Assembly: GCA_015999745.1 (NCBI GenBank)
Contig: JAECQP010000016.1
Coordinates: 1-64,000, forward strand
DNA: 64,000 bases
Origin: Sphingobacteriia bacterium
GTDB lineage: Bacteria > Bacteroidota > Bacteroidia > Chitinophagales > Chitinophagaceae
Direction: 5' to 3'
Shown: one piece after another, positions 25,257 to 33,602 of the stretch
How positions within the stretch are numbered: the first letter of the stretch is position 1
Layout: every line of letters begins with the position of its first letter
Made by a program: the position numbers and the translations under genes
Notes under the pieces: model-generated
Database searches by the model: none
What the model saw: the letters and a program-made list of their open reading frames with translations, nothing else
Told to the model about the DNA's origin: nothing

Positions 25257-26024
25257 ATGAGTATGAGAAAGCAAATTGCAGCAGCGAACTGGAAAATGAA
25301 CCTGACCTTACAACAGGGAGAGCAACTGCTCGATGATATTATCAACCAGCCTCATTCCCTGAAAGAAAACCAGCAGGTAATCTTTGCCATCCCTGCGCCT
25401 TACCTGGCAATGGCTCAGCAAAAACTGCGGAACAAGGAAAATGTGTATGTAGCGGCACAAAACTGTCACAGCAAAAAAAGCGGCGCTTATACCGGAGAAA
25501 TTTCCGTAGACATGCTGAGTTCCCTGGGTGTACATTATGTGGTACTGGGGCATTCCGAGCGCCGCGAATATTTCAATGAAAGCAATGCATTCCTGGCCGA
25601 AAAAATCAATATCTGCCTGGAAAATAATATTACACCGATCTTCTGCTGCGGCGAACCTTTGGCTGTTCGCGAAGCAGGTATACAAAACGAATATGTTGCC
25701 AAACAACTGAAGGAATCCCTGTATCATTTAACAGCCGATCAACTGCGCAAAGTGGTGATTGCCTATGAACCCATTTGGGCCATTGGTACAGGTAAAACCG
25801 CCAGCAGCGCCCAGGCGCAGGAAATGCACGCGTTCATCCGCGGAGACATTGCCGGGGCATACAATAAGGAAACAGCCGATGCCATTTCCATTTTGTACGG
25901 GGGCAGTGTAAAAGCAGCCAATGCGGTAGAATTGTTTACCCAGCCCGATGTGGATGGCGGACTGGTGGGCGGCGCTTCACTGGTGGCCGATGAATTTGTC
26001 GCCATCATCAACGCCCTTCAATAA
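25257..26024 (+). CDS. tpiA: Triosephosphate isomerase
   Basis: A 255-residue TIM-barrel enzyme interconverting dihydroxyacetone phosphate and glyceraldehyde-3-phosphate. Active-site segments are AANWKMNLT (Asn, Lys), VLGHSERREYF (His), VVIAYEPIWAIGTGKTAS (catalytic Glu, flexible loop 6) and SILYGGSVKAAN with GGLVGGASL (phosphate binding). Two ATG codons at 25257 and 25263 could start it. It is convergent with tsaC, 17 bp away. Confidence 0.97.
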   Translation: MSMRKQIAAANWKMNLTLQQGEQLLDDIINQPHSLKENQQVIFAIPAPYLAMAQQKLRNKENVYVAAQNCHSKKSGAYTGEISVDMLSSLGVHYVVLGHSERREYFNESNAFLAEKINICLENNITPIFCCGEPLAVREAGIQNEYVAKQLKESLYHLTADQLRKVVIAYEPIWAIGTGKTASSAQAQEMHAFIRGDIAGAYNKETADAISILYGGSVKAANAVELFTQPDVDGGLVGGASLVADEFVAIINALQ

Positions 26025-26041
26025 GGCGGGCCGAGATTATT

Positions 26042-27007
26042 TTATTTATGGAGAAATTGGGCCCTGTCTAAACGGTCGTTGATGGCAGGCCCGATTCCTT
26101 CTTCCGGAAATACCTCTGTTAAAATCACATCGAACTGTTGCGCATCCACCTCCCTCAAAGTGGCAAACAGTTTATTGGCGGCTTCGGCCAGATTGCCCGA
26201 AGGGGATAACACATAACTGCTCACTTGCGGCCGGTCTGCATAACTTTTACTGAAACTGATCACCGCAATTTTCTTGTCCGGATAATGCCCGATCAGGCCT
26301 TCAATATTTCCCCTGAACAAAGGGGTGTTGGGGGCATAGTGGCTTTTCAGCTGTCCGGGAGTATGCGGCCCATGCGTTGCTTCGGGCAACGCCACTTCCA
26401 GCCCGGTGATTTCTGTTAATGCAGCAGCGGTAATGCCTCCTGCCCTGTGTAACAGGATTCTATGGCCGGATACCTCGCAAATGGTAGACTCCAGCCCGAT
26501 GCTGGCAGGTCCTCCGTCCAGTATATAAGCAATCTTCCCATGCAGGCCTTCCTGCACATGCGCTGCCGTGGTGGGGCTGATATAGCCCGAAGGATTGGCG
26601 CTGGGCGCCGCCAAAGGAAAATCCAGTTGTTTCAACAGCGCCAGGGTAAGGGGGTGGTTTGGAATACGGATGGCCACCTTATCGCTTCCGGCAGTGGTAA
26701 GATCCGGAACCGTATCTTTTTTGGGCAGGAGCAGGGTGATGGGGCCTGGCATCAGGGCGCCGGCTATCCGGAGGCTATGGGCATCGGCTATTGCATATCG
26801 TTCAATCTGGTCGATTCCCGAAACATGCAGGATCAGTGGGTTAAAAGCAGGCCGGTTCTTGGCGGCATAAATCTTTGCCACTGCGGTTTCGCTGAGTGCA
26901 TTGCCCGCCAGCCCGTAAACGGTTTCGGTTGGGATGGCCACCAATTCCTCTTTTCGGAGCAATTCAGCCGCTTTTTTTACATCAATTCCGGTTTCGGTAA
27001 ACATCAT
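26042..27007 (-). CDS. tsaC: L-threonylcarbamoyladenylate synthase, two-domain Sua5 type
   Basis: A 321-residue enzyme that makes threonylcarbamoyl-AMP for the t6A modification of tRNAs reading ANN codons. Residues 1-200 are the YrdC domain with [17 protein letters not shown] and [12 protein letters not shown], and [16 protein letters not shown] further on; residues from about 215 form the extra Sua5 domain ([16 protein letters not shown]). It is divergent from lepA with only 49 bp between the start codons. Two ATG codons at 27007 and 27004 are equally possible. A -7 element ends 5 nt before the start, which suggests an essentially leaderless message. Confidence 0.94.
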   Translation of the reverse strand: MMFTETGIDVKKAAELLRKEELVAIPTETVYGLAGNALSETAVAKIYAAKNRPAFNPLILHVSGIDQIERYAIADAHSLRIAGALMPGPITLLLPKKDTVPDLTTAGSDKVAIRIPNHPLTLALLKQLDFPLAAPSANPSGYISPTTAAHVQEGLHGKIAYILDGGPASIGLESTICEVSGHRILLHRAGGITAAALTEITGLEVALPEATHGPHTPGQLKSHYAPNTPLFRGNIEGLIGHYPDKKIAVISFSKSYADRPQVSSYVLSPSGNLAEAANKLFATLREVDAQQFDVILTEVFPEEGIGPAINDRLDRAQFLHK

Positions 27008-27012
27008 GGGTG

Positions 27013-27020
27013 CAAATTTA
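27013..27020 (-). promoter_or_regulatory. -7 element of tsaC, next to the start codon
   Basis: TAAATTTG on the minus strand matches TAnnTTTG. Only CACCC separates it from the tsaC ATG, so transcription would begin at or within a few bases of the start codon. No TTG -33 box is evident. Confidence 0.5.
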
Positions 27021-27041
27021 GCGCCATATACCCATACGGCC

Positions 27042-27049
27042 TATCTTTG
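27042..27049 (+). promoter_or_regulatory. -7 element of lepA, next to the start codon
   Basis: TATCTTTG matches TAnnTTTG. Seven bases (27050-27056) separate it from the lepA ATG, so the predicted leader is only about 0-3 nt. No TTG -33 box is evident. Confidence 0.5.
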
Positions 27050-27056
27050 CCGCCTT

Positions 27057-28841
27057 ATGAAGCAGATTCGGAATTTTTGTATTATCGCCCATATTGATCA
27101 TGGTAAAAGTACCCTGGCAGACAGGCTGCTGGAGCATACCAAAACCATCGGGGAGCGCGATATGATGAACCAGGTATTGGATGATATGGACCTGGAGCGG
27201 GAGAAAGGCATTACCATCAAGAGCCACGCTATTCAGATTAATTATAAGCACAAGGGAGTTGAATATGTACTGAACCTGATCGATACACCCGGACACGTGG
27301 ACTTCAGCTACGAAGTGAGCCGTGCACTGGCCGCCTGCGAAGGCGCCCTGCTGCTGGTGGATGCTTCCCAGGGTATCCAGGCGCAAACTATCAGCAACCT
27401 TTACCTGGCCATCGATAACGACCTGGAAATCATTCCGGTGATCAACAAAATTGATATGGATGGCGCCAAGATTCCGGAAGTAACGGATCAGATCATTGAT
27501 CTGATTGGCTGCAAGCAGGAAGATATTCTGCTGGCCAGCGGTAAATCCGGTATTGGTATTGAAGAGATTTTACAAGCCATTGTTGAAAGAATACCGCCTC
27601 CGGAAGGCAGTGTGGATGCGCCTTTGCAGGCACTGATCTTCGACAGTGTGTACAATAGTTTTCGCGGTATTATTATTTATTACCGCATTATGAACGGTAC
27701 TTTAAAAAGAGGCGACAAGATTCGTTTTGTAGCTACGGGAAATGACTATATAGCAGATGAAGTGGGGGTATTAAAACTCAATATGACTCCTAAGGATGAA
27801 GTGAGGGCAGGGGATGTGGGTTATATTATTACCGGCATCAAAAATGCCAGGGAGGTAAAAGTAGGAGATACCCTTACACTGGCCAATAACCCGGGTGAAA
27901 TGATTCATGGATTTGAGGAAGTGAAACCCATGGTATTTGCAGGGATTTTCCCGGTAAACACCGATGAGTTTGAGGAACTGCGGGATTGCATGGACAAACT
28001 GCAACTGAACGATGCTTCGCTTACTTTTGAACTGGAAACCTCACAGGCCCTGGGCTTTGGATTCCGTTGCGGATTTCTCGGCCTCCTGCACATGGAAATC
28101 ATCCAGGAAAGGCTGGAACGAGAGTTTAACCAGACCGTGATCACTACTGTTCCGAACGTTAGCTTCAATGCGTATACCACCAGGGGGGAAAAAATCCAGG
28201 TGAACAACCCTGTTGAAATGCCAGATCCTGTTAAAATAGACCGCATCGAAGAGCCGTTCATCAAAGCGCAGATCATTACCCTGCCCGATTATATCGGCAA
28301 TATCATGACCCTTTGTTTGGGTAAACGCGGTATCCTGATCAACCAGAGTTACCTTACTCCAACCAGGGTAGAACTCATTTTTGAAATGCCGCTGACCGAG
28401 ATTGTATTCGATTTTTATGATAAACTGAAAAGCACCACCCGTGGATATGCTTCCTTCGACTATTCACCGATCGATAACCGCGAAGCCGATATTGTGAAGA
28501 TGGATATCCTGCTGAACAATGAAAAAGTGGATGCGCTCAGTGCATTGATTCACAGAAGCCGTGCCACCGATTTCGGAAGAAAACTCTGCGAGAAATTAAA
28601 AGAATTACTGCCCCGTCAGCAGTTCCAGATTGCCATCCAGGCTGCTATTGGTGCAAAAGTGATTGCCCGTGAAAACATCAGCGCTATTCGTAAAGATGTA
28701 ACGGCCAAATGTTATGGCGGTGATATCAGCCGTAAACGTAAGTTGCTGGAAAAACAGAAAGAGGGTAAGAAACGCATGCGCCAGATCGGTAATGTGGAAA
28801 TTCCACAGGAAGCCTTCCTGGCTGTACTGAAGCTGGATTAA
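27057..28841 (+). CDS. lepA: Elongation factor 4 (LepA) GTPase
   Basis: A 594-residue ribosome-associated GTPase that back-translocates or remodels stalled ribosomes. G-domain motifs: [16 protein letters not shown] (G1), the T of [11 protein letters not shown] (G2), [12 protein letters not shown] (G3), NKIDMDGA (G4). The LepA-specific C-terminal region with [20 protein letters not shown] is present. ATG at 27057 gives the standard N-terminus [14 protein letters not shown]; the frame is open upstream across the promoter without homology. The 3' end overlaps the convergent gene by 4 bp. Confidence 0.97.
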   Translation: MKQIRNFCIIAHIDHGKSTLADRLLEHTKTIGERDMMNQVLDDMDLEREKGITIKSHAIQINYKHKGVEYVLNLIDTPGHVDFSYEVSRALAACEGALLLVDASQGIQAQTISNLYLAIDNDLEIIPVINKIDMDGAKIPEVTDQIIDLIGCKQEDILLASGKSGIGIEEILQAIVERIPPPEGSVDAPLQALIFDSVYNSFRGIIIYYRIMNGTLKRGDKIRFVATGNDYIADEVGVLKLNMTPKDEVRAGDVGYIITGIKNAREVKVGDTLTLANNPGEMIHGFEEVKPMVFAGIFPVNTDEFEELRDCMDKLQLNDASLTFELETSQALGFGFRCGFLGLLHMEIIQERLEREFNQTVITTVPNVSFNAYTTRGEKIQVNNPVEMPDPVKIDRIEEPFIKAQIITLPDYIGNIMTLCLGKRGILINQSYLTPTRVELIFEMPLTEIVFDFYDKLKSTTRGYASFDYSPIDNREADIVKMDILLNNEKVDALSALIHRSRATDFGRKLCEKLKELLPRQQFQIAIQAAIGAKVIARENISAIRKDVTAKCYGGDISRKRKLLEKQKEGKKRMRQIGNVEIPQEAFLAVLKLD

Positions 28842-29689
28842 TGCACTGTATTTAATTTTGTGGCGGGAATGTATACCCATTTACCCATTTGCCACTGAAA
28901 GCCCTCGATGGTGCCGTAAGGAACCAGGGTATGCTTTTTGCTGATCTCACCGGTTTCACTCACCAGTTTGGCAAAAATGATCAGGTCCAGTTCGGGGTCA
29001 TAGTTCATTTTTGCATTCGCATCTTTCTTGAACTCCAGGCAAAAGCGGTAGGCAGGTTGCGCCGGTTTGATGGGGTCGTTGGGATAGCTGAAATAACGTC
29101 CGCCAAATACAGGCCGGCTCTGCTGGTCGAAGGTCAATACCTCAATCCACTTTTTGGTACTTCGCGCATCGTTTTCGTCGTAGCCTAAAAGGGTATAATA
29201 ATTCTTGTTGTTGTATTTCTTCAGAATGATATTGTAATACACTGCACCAATCCAGTTTTGGTTGCTTCGGACGGAATCCACGGGATTGTCTGTAAAGTCG
29301 GTGCCATCATACAGGGGAATCAGTTTCAGGGAACCGTCTTTGGTGTTGAGTTGTATGGCGCCCTTGTACCGGTAGTAGGAAAAATCTTTCATCAGTTGCC
29401 AGGTAATGATTCTGAAACTGCTGTCGGGAGCGTAAATCCTGGAGATGGTTTTCAGCGAATCAAACGGATGGTGAAAGGAGTAAGGCAGTTTCAGCGCCTG
29501 AACCAGGTTTCTCGTAAAAAAACTATCTGCCCTCAACCGGTCTTCCACATCATCCGCATTCAGAATGTTGTGGGCATATACACTGAGGCTTTGCTCCATT
29601 TCATTCAGCTTCACCCGGTCTGCCTTTGTTTGGGCATGGGCGCCTGTTATGAGTGCAAGGAGCAGGAAGAGGATGATTTGTTTTTTCAT
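28838..29689 (-). CDS. Secreted protein of unknown function, 283 residues
   Basis: It begins with a clear signal peptide ([19 protein letters not shown], cleavage after about residue 19). The mature part is rich in aromatic residues and contains blocks such as [20 protein letters not shown] and [20 protein letters not shown], suggesting beta-sandwich or mixed alpha/beta folding. There is no lipobox, membrane helix or known catalytic motif. I think similar proteins occur across Bacteroidota, but none is characterised to my knowledge. It is convergent with lepA, overlapping by 4 bp, and has 102 bp to the gmhB stop codon downstream of its own start. Confidence 0.75.
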   Translation of the reverse strand: MKKQIILFLLLALITGAHAQTKADRVKLNEMEQSLSVYAHNILNADDVEDRLRADSFFTRNLVQALKLPYSFHHPFDSLKTISRIYAPDSSFRIITWQLMKDFSYYRYKGAIQLNTKDGSLKLIPLYDGTDFTDNPVDSVRSNQNWIGAVYYNIILKKYNNKNYYTLLGYDENDARSTKKWIEVLTFDQQSRPVFGGRYFSYPNDPIKPAQPAYRFCLEFKKDANAKMNYDPELDLIIFAKLVSETGEISKKHTLVPYGTIEGFQWQMGKWVYIPATKLNTVH

Positions 29690-29791
29690 GTGATCAGTTA
29701 TCAGGTACTACTTCAGGCAATTTACACTCAAACAACACAAATTTTAACCCCCTGCAGAACTTTATCATTTCATTAAAGCCGAAACCGGATA

Positions 29792-30358
29792 TTAGCGGTG
29801 GAACATGCTGGTACAGGCTTCTGCAAAACTAAGCAGGTCTGTAAAACGCAGGTCTACCTGCGGATCGGGGAAGGGCGCTTCCGGGTGGGTCGTAGCGAGG
29901 TATACGGTGTGCATGCCGGCATTTCTGCCAAATTTCATGTCGCTCATCCGGTTTCCTACCATGATACTTTTGGAAAAACTGATCTCCGGAAAGTCCATCT
30001 GCGCCTGGTAAGCCATACCCGGCTGGGGTTTTCTGTTGGGAGACCCGTCATCGAGGTCGGTACAGAAATAAATCTTATCAATGTGCCCGCCAGCCGCTTC
30101 AATGGATTGAAGCATGTTGCCATGAATGGTATTCAGATCGTTCAGGGTCATCAATCCTTTTCCCACCCCTTTCTGGTTGGTGGTGATCACGGTTTTCTGA
30201 AAGCAGCGGTTTAACAATGGAATGGCGGTAAGGCTGTCTTCATAGAACCGGAATTCCCCCCAGTTCAGTACGTAGTCATTTTCCTTTTCATGATTAATCA
30301 CGCCATCCCGGTCCAGGAACAGCGTCCAGTCGGGGGTAACCAGGTTTAGTCTCAACAT
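29792..30358 (-). CDS. gmhB: HAD-IIIA phosphatase, D-glycero-D-manno-heptose 1,7-bisphosphate phosphatase-like
   Basis: A 188-residue HAD phosphatase with TLFLDRDGVINHE (nucleophile and acid/base Asp), VITTNQKGVGKGLM (Thr) and the Lys/Asp region NRKPQPGMAYQ...MVGNRMSDMKFG. It follows gmhA by one base on the same strand, which supports removal of the C7 phosphate in heptose precursor synthesis. The zinc-binding cysteine/histidine cluster typical of E. coli GmhB is not present: the corresponding segment YFCTDLDDGSPNRKP keeps one Cys. ATG at 30358 is chosen; the frame runs upstream into gmhA without homology. Confidence 0.85.
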   Translation of the reverse strand: MLRLNLVTPDWTLFLDRDGVINHEKENDYVLNWGEFRFYEDSLTAIPLLNRCFQKTVITTNQKGVGKGLMTLNDLNTIHGNMLQSIEAAGGHIDKIYFCTDLDDGSPNRKPQPGMAYQAQMDFPEISFSKSIMVGNRMSDMKFGRNAGMHTVYLATTHPEAPFPDPQVDLRFTDLLSFAEACTSMFHR

Positions 30359-30359
30359 A

Positions 30360-30935
30360 CTAGCTGAATAAAGCGTCTTCCACCAGTTCACAAATAATAT
30401 GTCCCAGTAAAATATGACTCTCCTGGATCCGCGGGGTGGTATTGGAAGGAACATTCAGCAAAAAGTCGGAGAGGGCTTTTAATTTGCCTCCTGTACTACC
30501 GGTGAATCCAACCGTTTGAATACCCTTTGCCCTGGCTGCTTCAAAAGCTTTAAGGATATTGGGAGAGTTGCCGGAAGTGGTTAAACCAATCAGCACATCG
30601 CCTTTTTCCATAGTGCCTTCCACCAGTCTTGCATAGATATCGTCGTAGCTGTAATCGTTGGCGACTGCAGTGAGATAAGACGTGTTGCAATGCAGGGCGT
30701 CGGAAGGCAGTGCTCTCCTGTTTTTGTAAAAACGACCGGAGAATTCTGCAGCGAGATGCTGTGCATCGGCGGCACTTCCGCCATTGCCGCAGAACATGAC
30801 CTTATGCCCGTTTTTAAAAGAAGTGGTAACAATATCAATAACCTGTTCCAGGGTTTGCTGAATGGCGGGGTCGGCTAAAACAGCCTGCTTCACTTCTATG
30901 GAAGCCCCAATGATGGATGTAATACGGTTGCGCAT
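30360..30935 (-). CDS. gmhA: Phosphoheptose isomerase (SIS domain)
   Basis: A 191-residue sugar isomerase domain protein that converts sedoheptulose-7-phosphate to heptose-7-phosphate. The family core VMFCGNGGSAADAQHLAAEF and the second segment IGLTTSGNSPNILKAFEAA are intact, with the C-terminal helix TPRIQESHILLGHIICELVE that carries the Glu/Gln/His active-site residues. ATG at 30935 gives the normal length. It sits between a glycosyltransferase gene (2 bp gap) and gmhB (1 bp gap), a compact LPS-type unit. The related DiaA protein is the less likely alternative. Confidence 0.93.
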   Translation of the reverse strand: MRNRITSIIGASIEVKQAVLADPAIQQTLEQVIDIVTTSFKNGHKVMFCGNGGSAADAQHLAAEFSGRFYKNRRALPSDALHCNTSYLTAVANDYSYDDIYARLVEGTMEKGDVLIGLTTSGNSPNILKAFEAARAKGIQTVGFTGSTGGKLKALSDFLLNVPSNTTPRIQESHILLGHIICELVEDALFS

Positions 30936-30937
30936 GA

Positions 30938-32089
30938 TTATATATTTTGAGCCAGGGATACAATGGCGGATGTCAGTTGTTCCCAACTGTATTTTTTCTT
31001 CTGACTGCGAAGTTGAAACAAAAAATGTTCCTCACCTAATTCGTACAGTTTTTTGATGCCTGTGGCAATCTGTTCAGCGGTGGGTTCGGTTACGATGCCG
31101 CTTTTATCTTCCAGGATCATATCCGGTAAAGCCCCCACATTGGTTACCAGCATGGGCTTTTCAAAATGATAGGCAAGGGGGGTAACCCCGCTCTGGGTAG
31201 CATTCCTGTAAGGCTGAATAACAAAGTCACAGGCATTCAGGTAATATTTAACTTCATCATCCGGAATAAAATGGGTGAAGGCATCAATCAAATGGCCGAT
31301 ACCCAGTTCGCTGATCAGGTCGGTATAGATTTTCTCCTCTTCATAAAATTCCCCGGCAATGATCAGCCTGGGGACTTCGAAGGAAGGATCATTTTTTTGC
31401 TCGTATTGCAGGATCGCCAGGGCCTGCAGCAAAAGATCCAGCCCTTTATACTTCCTGATAAACCCAAAGAAGAGGATGAACCGCCCTTCGGCAGGGAGCT
31501 TTAATTTTTTGCGGGCATCCTGCTTACTCATCTGCGCACCAAAGTGGTCGTACAAAGGATGCGGAACAGTAATGACTTTTTTAGAACTGAACTGCTTCAG
31601 GTCAACGGCAACCTTTTTGCTTAGCGTAATAAATCCATCGATTGGCTGAACAAAGTACCTGGTGAGTGTACGGTCGCCCGGTCTTTTCTCATGCGGGATG
31701 ATATTATCGGCAATGCAAATGATGCGGGAAACCTTGTTTTGCTTCACTATCCGCAGAATGGTTCCCAGGCAGGCGCCCATAAAGGGGAGCCAGTACCGGA
31801 CCAACACAATCGGCGCATGTTGATTGCGGATGATCCTGCCCATCTTTATCCAGTTGAGCGGGTTGACAGTATTGATGGTTACATGGATATCCAGGTCTTC
31901 CGGCGGCAACAGATTGCTGTACTGGGACTTGCCCGGAAACAGAAAAGAAGGATACTGCAAAGAGAATGTATAAATGGTCACTTTGAATCCCTGTTCCTGA
32001 AAAGCCCTCGCCAGCCTTTCATTGAATGAGGCAATACCACCGCCTCTGAACGGCCAGGTGGTTCCGATAAGTATCAGTTCTTGCTTCAT
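30938..32089 (-). CDS. GT4-family glycosyltransferase
   Basis: A 383-residue GT-B fold enzyme. The N-terminal acceptor domain starts with GTTWPFRGGGIASFNERLA (Gly-rich loop). The C-terminal nucleotide-sugar domain has RFILFFGFIRKYKGLDLLL and SGVTPLAYHFEKPMLVTNVG, the usual E-like region of retaining family 4 transferases. No signal or membrane helix is present. It is directly before gmhA (2 bp) and downstream of a GT2 gene (20 bp), so it likely adds sugars to LPS or another surface glycan. Donor and acceptor cannot be read from the sequence. Confidence 0.85.
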   Translation of the reverse strand: MKQELILIGTTWPFRGGGIASFNERLARAFQEQGFKVTIYTFSLQYPSFLFPGKSQYSNLLPPEDLDIHVTINTVNPLNWIKMGRIIRNQHAPIVLVRYWLPFMGACLGTILRIVKQNKVSRIICIADNIIPHEKRPGDRTLTRYFVQPIDGFITLSKKVAVDLKQFSSKKVITVPHPLYDHFGAQMSKQDARKKLKLPAEGRFILFFGFIRKYKGLDLLLQALAILQYEQKNDPSFEVPRLIIAGEFYEEEKIYTDLISELGIGHLIDAFTHFIPDDEVKYYLNACDFVIQPYRNATQSGVTPLAYHFEKPMLVTNVGALPDMILEDKSGIVTEPTAEQIATGIKKLYELGEEHFLFQLRSQKKKYSWEQLTSAIVSLAQNI

Positions 32090-32109
32090 GGGGTTGGTTA
32101 ATAAACGAA

Positions 32110-33051
32110 TTAAATCCCCAGTTTCTCTTCAACCAGGTACACATTTCTTTCAGCGGCGTTCCGTACAACCAGCTCGGCAACAAATCCTGTCAGGAACAGT
32201 TGCATACCAATCACCATTGTTGCCAGCGCAATGAAGAAAAAGGGCTTATTGGTCAGGCCCATTTCGGGGTCAATGATTTTGGCAATCACCAGGTACAGGC
32301 TCGATAATAAGCCGACCAGGAAGAACAGGGTTCCGTACAATCCAAAGAATTGCATGGGCTTCTTACCGAATTTTCCCAGGAACATAATGGTACCCAGGTC
32401 AAGGAAACCGTTGATGAACCTGGACCAGCCAAACTTGGTGGTGCCGTATTTTCTGGGGCGATGCTCTACTACTTTTTCTCCGATCTTCCTGAACCCGCTC
32501 CATTTGGCCAGTACAGGGATGTAGCGGTGCATTTCACCAAATACTTCAATGCACTTCACCACTTTATTGCGGTAGGCTTTCAGTCCGCAGTTGAAGTCGT
32601 TCAACTGAATGCCGGAACTGGCGCGGGCTACCGCATTGAAGAGCTTGGAAGGGATATTCTTGGTCAGTGTATTATCGTACCGGATTTTTTTCCAGCCGCT
32701 TACCATATCGTACCCGTCTTCGCTAATCATTTTGTAGAGCGCCGGAATTTCATCCGGAGAATCCTGCATATCTGCATCCATTGTAATCACTACACTGCCC
32801 TGCGCCGCCTTGAACCCTTCGTTCAGGGCCGCGGACTTTCCGTAGTTGCGCTGAAATTTAATGCCCTTGAACGCTGTGTTTTCAGCAGTAATTTTCCGGA
32901 TCACTTCCCAACTGTTATCGGTACTGCCATCGTCTATCAGCAGCACTTCATACGTAAGGTGATGATTGGTTACCACGCGTTCAATCCAGGTGCAAAGCTC
33001 CGGCAGCGATTCCTCTTCATTTAAAAGCGGTATAACAATAGATAGGTTCAT
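32110..33051 (-). CDS. GT2-family glycosyltransferase, DPM1/ArnC-like, membrane bound
   Basis: A 313-residue enzyme with an N-terminal GT-A domain (LSIVIPLLNEEESLPEL, LLIDDGSTDNSWE, the DXD-type VITMDADMQDSP) and two C-terminal transmembrane helices (about 237-260 and 274-298). This layout matches polyprenyl-phosphate hexose or aminoarabinose transferases, which make lipid-linked sugars for later transfer outside the membrane. It lies 5 bp after the DUF4199 gene and 20 bp before the GT4 gene. Confidence 0.88.
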   Translation of the reverse strand: MNLSIVIPLLNEEESLPELCTWIERVVTNHHLTYEVLLIDDGSTDNSWEVIRKITAENTAFKGIKFQRNYGKSAALNEGFKAAQGSVVITMDADMQDSPDEIPALYKMISEDGYDMVSGWKKIRYDNTLTKNIPSKLFNAVARASSGIQLNDFNCGLKAYRNKVVKCIEVFGEMHRYIPVLAKWSGFRKIGEKVVEHRPRKYGTTKFGWSRFINGFLDLGTIMFLGKFGKKPMQFFGLYGTLFFLVGLLSSLYLVIAKIIDPEMGLTNKPFFFIALATMVIGMQLFLTGFVAELVVRNAAERNVYLVEEKLGI

Positions 33052-33056
33052 GCAGG

Positions 33057-33593
33057 TTATTGGTCTTCAAATTTTTGTTCCTTACGGATGATTACAGAAA
33101 GCAACATGGCTTTTACAAAATCCCAGATCAGCCCCAAACCGGTACCCAGGAAAATTTTACCCAACCCGGTTTCTTTCATGCTTTCAGCAGAGTTCTTCAG
33201 GGCTTTCTCAATATCTTCTTCGCTGGATCCCATTTTTTCCATGATCTGCCGGGTCTTTTCCAATGCAATCTGCGCAGATTTCTGGGTCAGTTCCTTGTCA
33301 ATGATATTGTATAAAACATAGGTAGACAGTGCCACCAGTACGGCCGCAACAGCATAAGCCAGAAAGTTGAATTTCAGGGCTTCCCCAAAGGAAAGGAATC
33401 CGCCGTTCTGCTTTCTCAGGTTGAATCCCCCGATTAAAAGTATGGCGATCATATAAGGAACAAAGGTTCCGTAGAACTGAACGGAGGTAAAGATCTGGAT
33501 GCCGGCAGCCCAGCTTCCGAACATGAGCAATACTGCTATAAGTCCGCAAATGAGACCGAATTTAGCTCCCTCGTTGATGATGTTCACTTTCAT
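33057..33593 (-). CDS. DUF4199 family membrane protein
   Basis: A 178-residue protein with three N-terminal transmembrane helices (GLICGLIAVLLMFGSWAAG, FVPYMIAILLIGGF, FLAYAVAAVLVALSTYVLY), a soluble helical loop with several charged residues, and a fourth membrane segment near the C-terminus (TGLGLIWDFVKAMLLSVIIR). This is the DUF4199 pattern common in Bacteroidota; function unknown. It lies between the dihydroorotase homologue (9 bp) and the GT2 gene (5 bp), which suggests one transcript. Confidence 0.8.
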   Translation of the reverse strand: MKVNIINEGAKFGLICGLIAVLLMFGSWAAGIQIFTSVQFYGTFVPYMIAILLIGGFNLRKQNGGFLSFGEALKFNFLAYAVAAVLVALSTYVLYNIIDKELTQKSAQIALEKTRQIMEKMGSSEEDIEKALKNSAESMKETGLGKIFLGTGLGLIWDFVKAMLLSVIIRKEQKFEDQ

Positions 33594-33602
33594 ATAAATG
33601 GT

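Noticed and set aside
26462..27097. A 211-codon plus-strand frame opposite tsaC that crosses into lepA
   Set aside because: It overlaps two well-supported genes and their promoters in the wrong frame.
32350..33024. A 224-codon open frame opposite the GT2 glycosyltransferase gene
   Set aside because: Antisense to a gene with clear GT-A motifs; no homology or start signals seen.
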